A stretch of 15,528 nt of DNA from Cacconaster sp045601245 (GTDB taxonomy: Bacteria; Bacteroidota; Bacteroidia; Bacteroidales; UBA932): NCBI GenBank assembly GCA_045601245.1, contig JAZRZH010000032.1, positions 1-15,528 of the forward strand, read 5' to 3'. A model generated the notes under the pieces. The model was not told the origin of the DNA, did no database searches, and was given only the letters and a program-made list of their open reading frames with translations. This document shows positions 14,819-15,528 of the stretch, piece after piece; the first letter of the stretch is position 1, and every line of letters starts with the position of its first letter. A program made the translations under genes and the position numbers.

Positions 14819-15528
14819 ATGCAAAACATTATCGATAACCTCCAACAGTTCTGGGCATATACTGGATTTGCGAACTGCAATCTCCAGTATCTGATCATGA
14901 TCGCTATTGGTCTGACCTTCCTGTACCTCGGTATCAAGAAGGGTTGGGAACCTATGCTTCTCGTACCTATCGGATTCGGTATCCTGATAGGCAACATCCC
15001 TCTCTTCCCGGGTCTGAAAGTCAGCGTCTATGAAGAGGGATCCGTGCTCAACATCCTCTATCAGGGTGTGAAGCAGGGTTTCTACCCTCCATTGATCTTC
15101 CTCGGCATCGGTGCGATGACGGACTTCTCCGCATTGATTTCCAACCCTAAGCTGCTCCTTATCGGTGCAGCAGCACAGTTCGGTATCTTCGGTGCTTACG
15201 CTATCTCACTTGCATTAGGATTTGATGCAGCACAGGCTGGTGCCATCGGTATCATCGGTGGTGCCGACGGCCCTACCGCCATCTTCCTTTCTTCAAGACT
15301 CGCTCCTGACATGATGGGCGCCATAGCGGTGTCTGCATATTCATATATGGCCCTGGTTCCTGTGATCCAGCCTCCTATCATGAAGCTCTGCACCACCAAG
15401 AAGGAACGTCTCATCCGCATGAAACCGCCAAGAGCCGTATCACCGACCGAGAAGAAGCTCTTCCCTATCGTCGGCTTCCTGCTCACAGCATTCATCGTAC
15501 CTTCAGGTATTCCATTGCTCGGTATGCT
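14819..15528 (+). CDS. mmdB: Na+-transporting methylmalonyl-CoA decarboxylase beta subunit (partial)
   Basis: The ATG at 14819 opens a frame that stays open to the window edge (236 codons seen; the family is usually near 380-430 residues, so the C-terminal part is missing). It is an OadB/MmdB-type integral membrane protein, starting MQNIIDNLQQFWAYTGFA. It has LFLGIGAMTDF-type sequence near 93-103 and the family's conserved GGADGPTAIFLSS at 148-159, in which Asp150 matches the Na+-binding aspartate of OadB. The subunit decarboxylates carboxybiotin on MmdC and couples this to Na+ export across the inner membrane. It lies 5 bases after mmdC in the same direction. Confidence 0.92.
   Translation, partial: MQNIIDNLQQFWAYTGFANCNLQYLIMIAIGLTFLYLGIKKGWEPMLLVPIGFGILIGNIPLFPGLKVSVYEEGSVLNILYQGVKQGFYPPLIFLGIGAMTDFSALISNPKLLLIGAAAQFGIFGAYAISLALGFDAAQAGAIGIIGGADGPTAIFLSSRLAPDMMGAIAVSAYSYMALVPVIQPPIMKLCTTKKERLIRMKPPRAVSPTEKKLFPIVGFLLTAFIVPSGIPLLGM

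Overview
The window is a piece of a Bacteroidota (order Bacteroidales) chromosome. Four things point there: near-perfect Bacteroidetes-type promoter boxes (TTTG upstream of TAnnTTTG), a six-bladed beta-propeller lipoprotein, an OadG-type sodium pump subunit carrying a secreted lamin-tail domain, and a succinate-to-propionate module (methylmalonyl-CoA epimerase plus Na+-pumping methylmalonyl-CoA decarboxylase). Genus cannot be read from the sequence. No tRNA, rRNA or CRISPR array was seen.

Region 1 (1-3170) is accessory and decayed. It holds the 3' end of an unrecognised gene, an IS30-family element whose transposase is cut by one in-frame ochre codon, an AT-rich beta-propeller lipoprotein gene with its own likely promoter, a 74-codon open frame, and a frameshifted C-terminal remnant of an RND efflux permease.

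Region 2 (3134-8333) reads rightward. A promoter lying inside the RND remnant probably drives two tandem paralogous secreted C1-family cysteine peptidases. They are followed by phosphatidylserine synthase (pssA) and a secreted M14 zinc carboxypeptidase. Between the second peptidase and pssA are two perfect inverted repeats that share bases and cannot both fold. One could be a terminator; the other ends one base before the pssA start codon. This is the most unusual regulatory structure in the window.

Region 3 (8343-9926) reads leftward: recF and a DciA/DUF721 gene, overlapping by 4 bp (ATGA). recF is divergent from the next operon, and each side has a TAAATTTG box.

Region 4 (9927-15528) reads rightward: a membrane-anchored TPR protein, a YebC-family regulator, then mce, mmdA, a lamin-tail/OadG fusion, the biotin carrier mmdC and the start of mmdB, which runs off the window. 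The last five genes form a unit that epimerises methylmalonyl-CoA and decarboxylates it to propionyl-CoA while exporting Na+. No wholly new system is evident. The best leads are the overlapping hairpins before pssA, the lamin-tail/OadG fusion, the divergent active-site loop in the first C1 peptidase, and the RND remnant.
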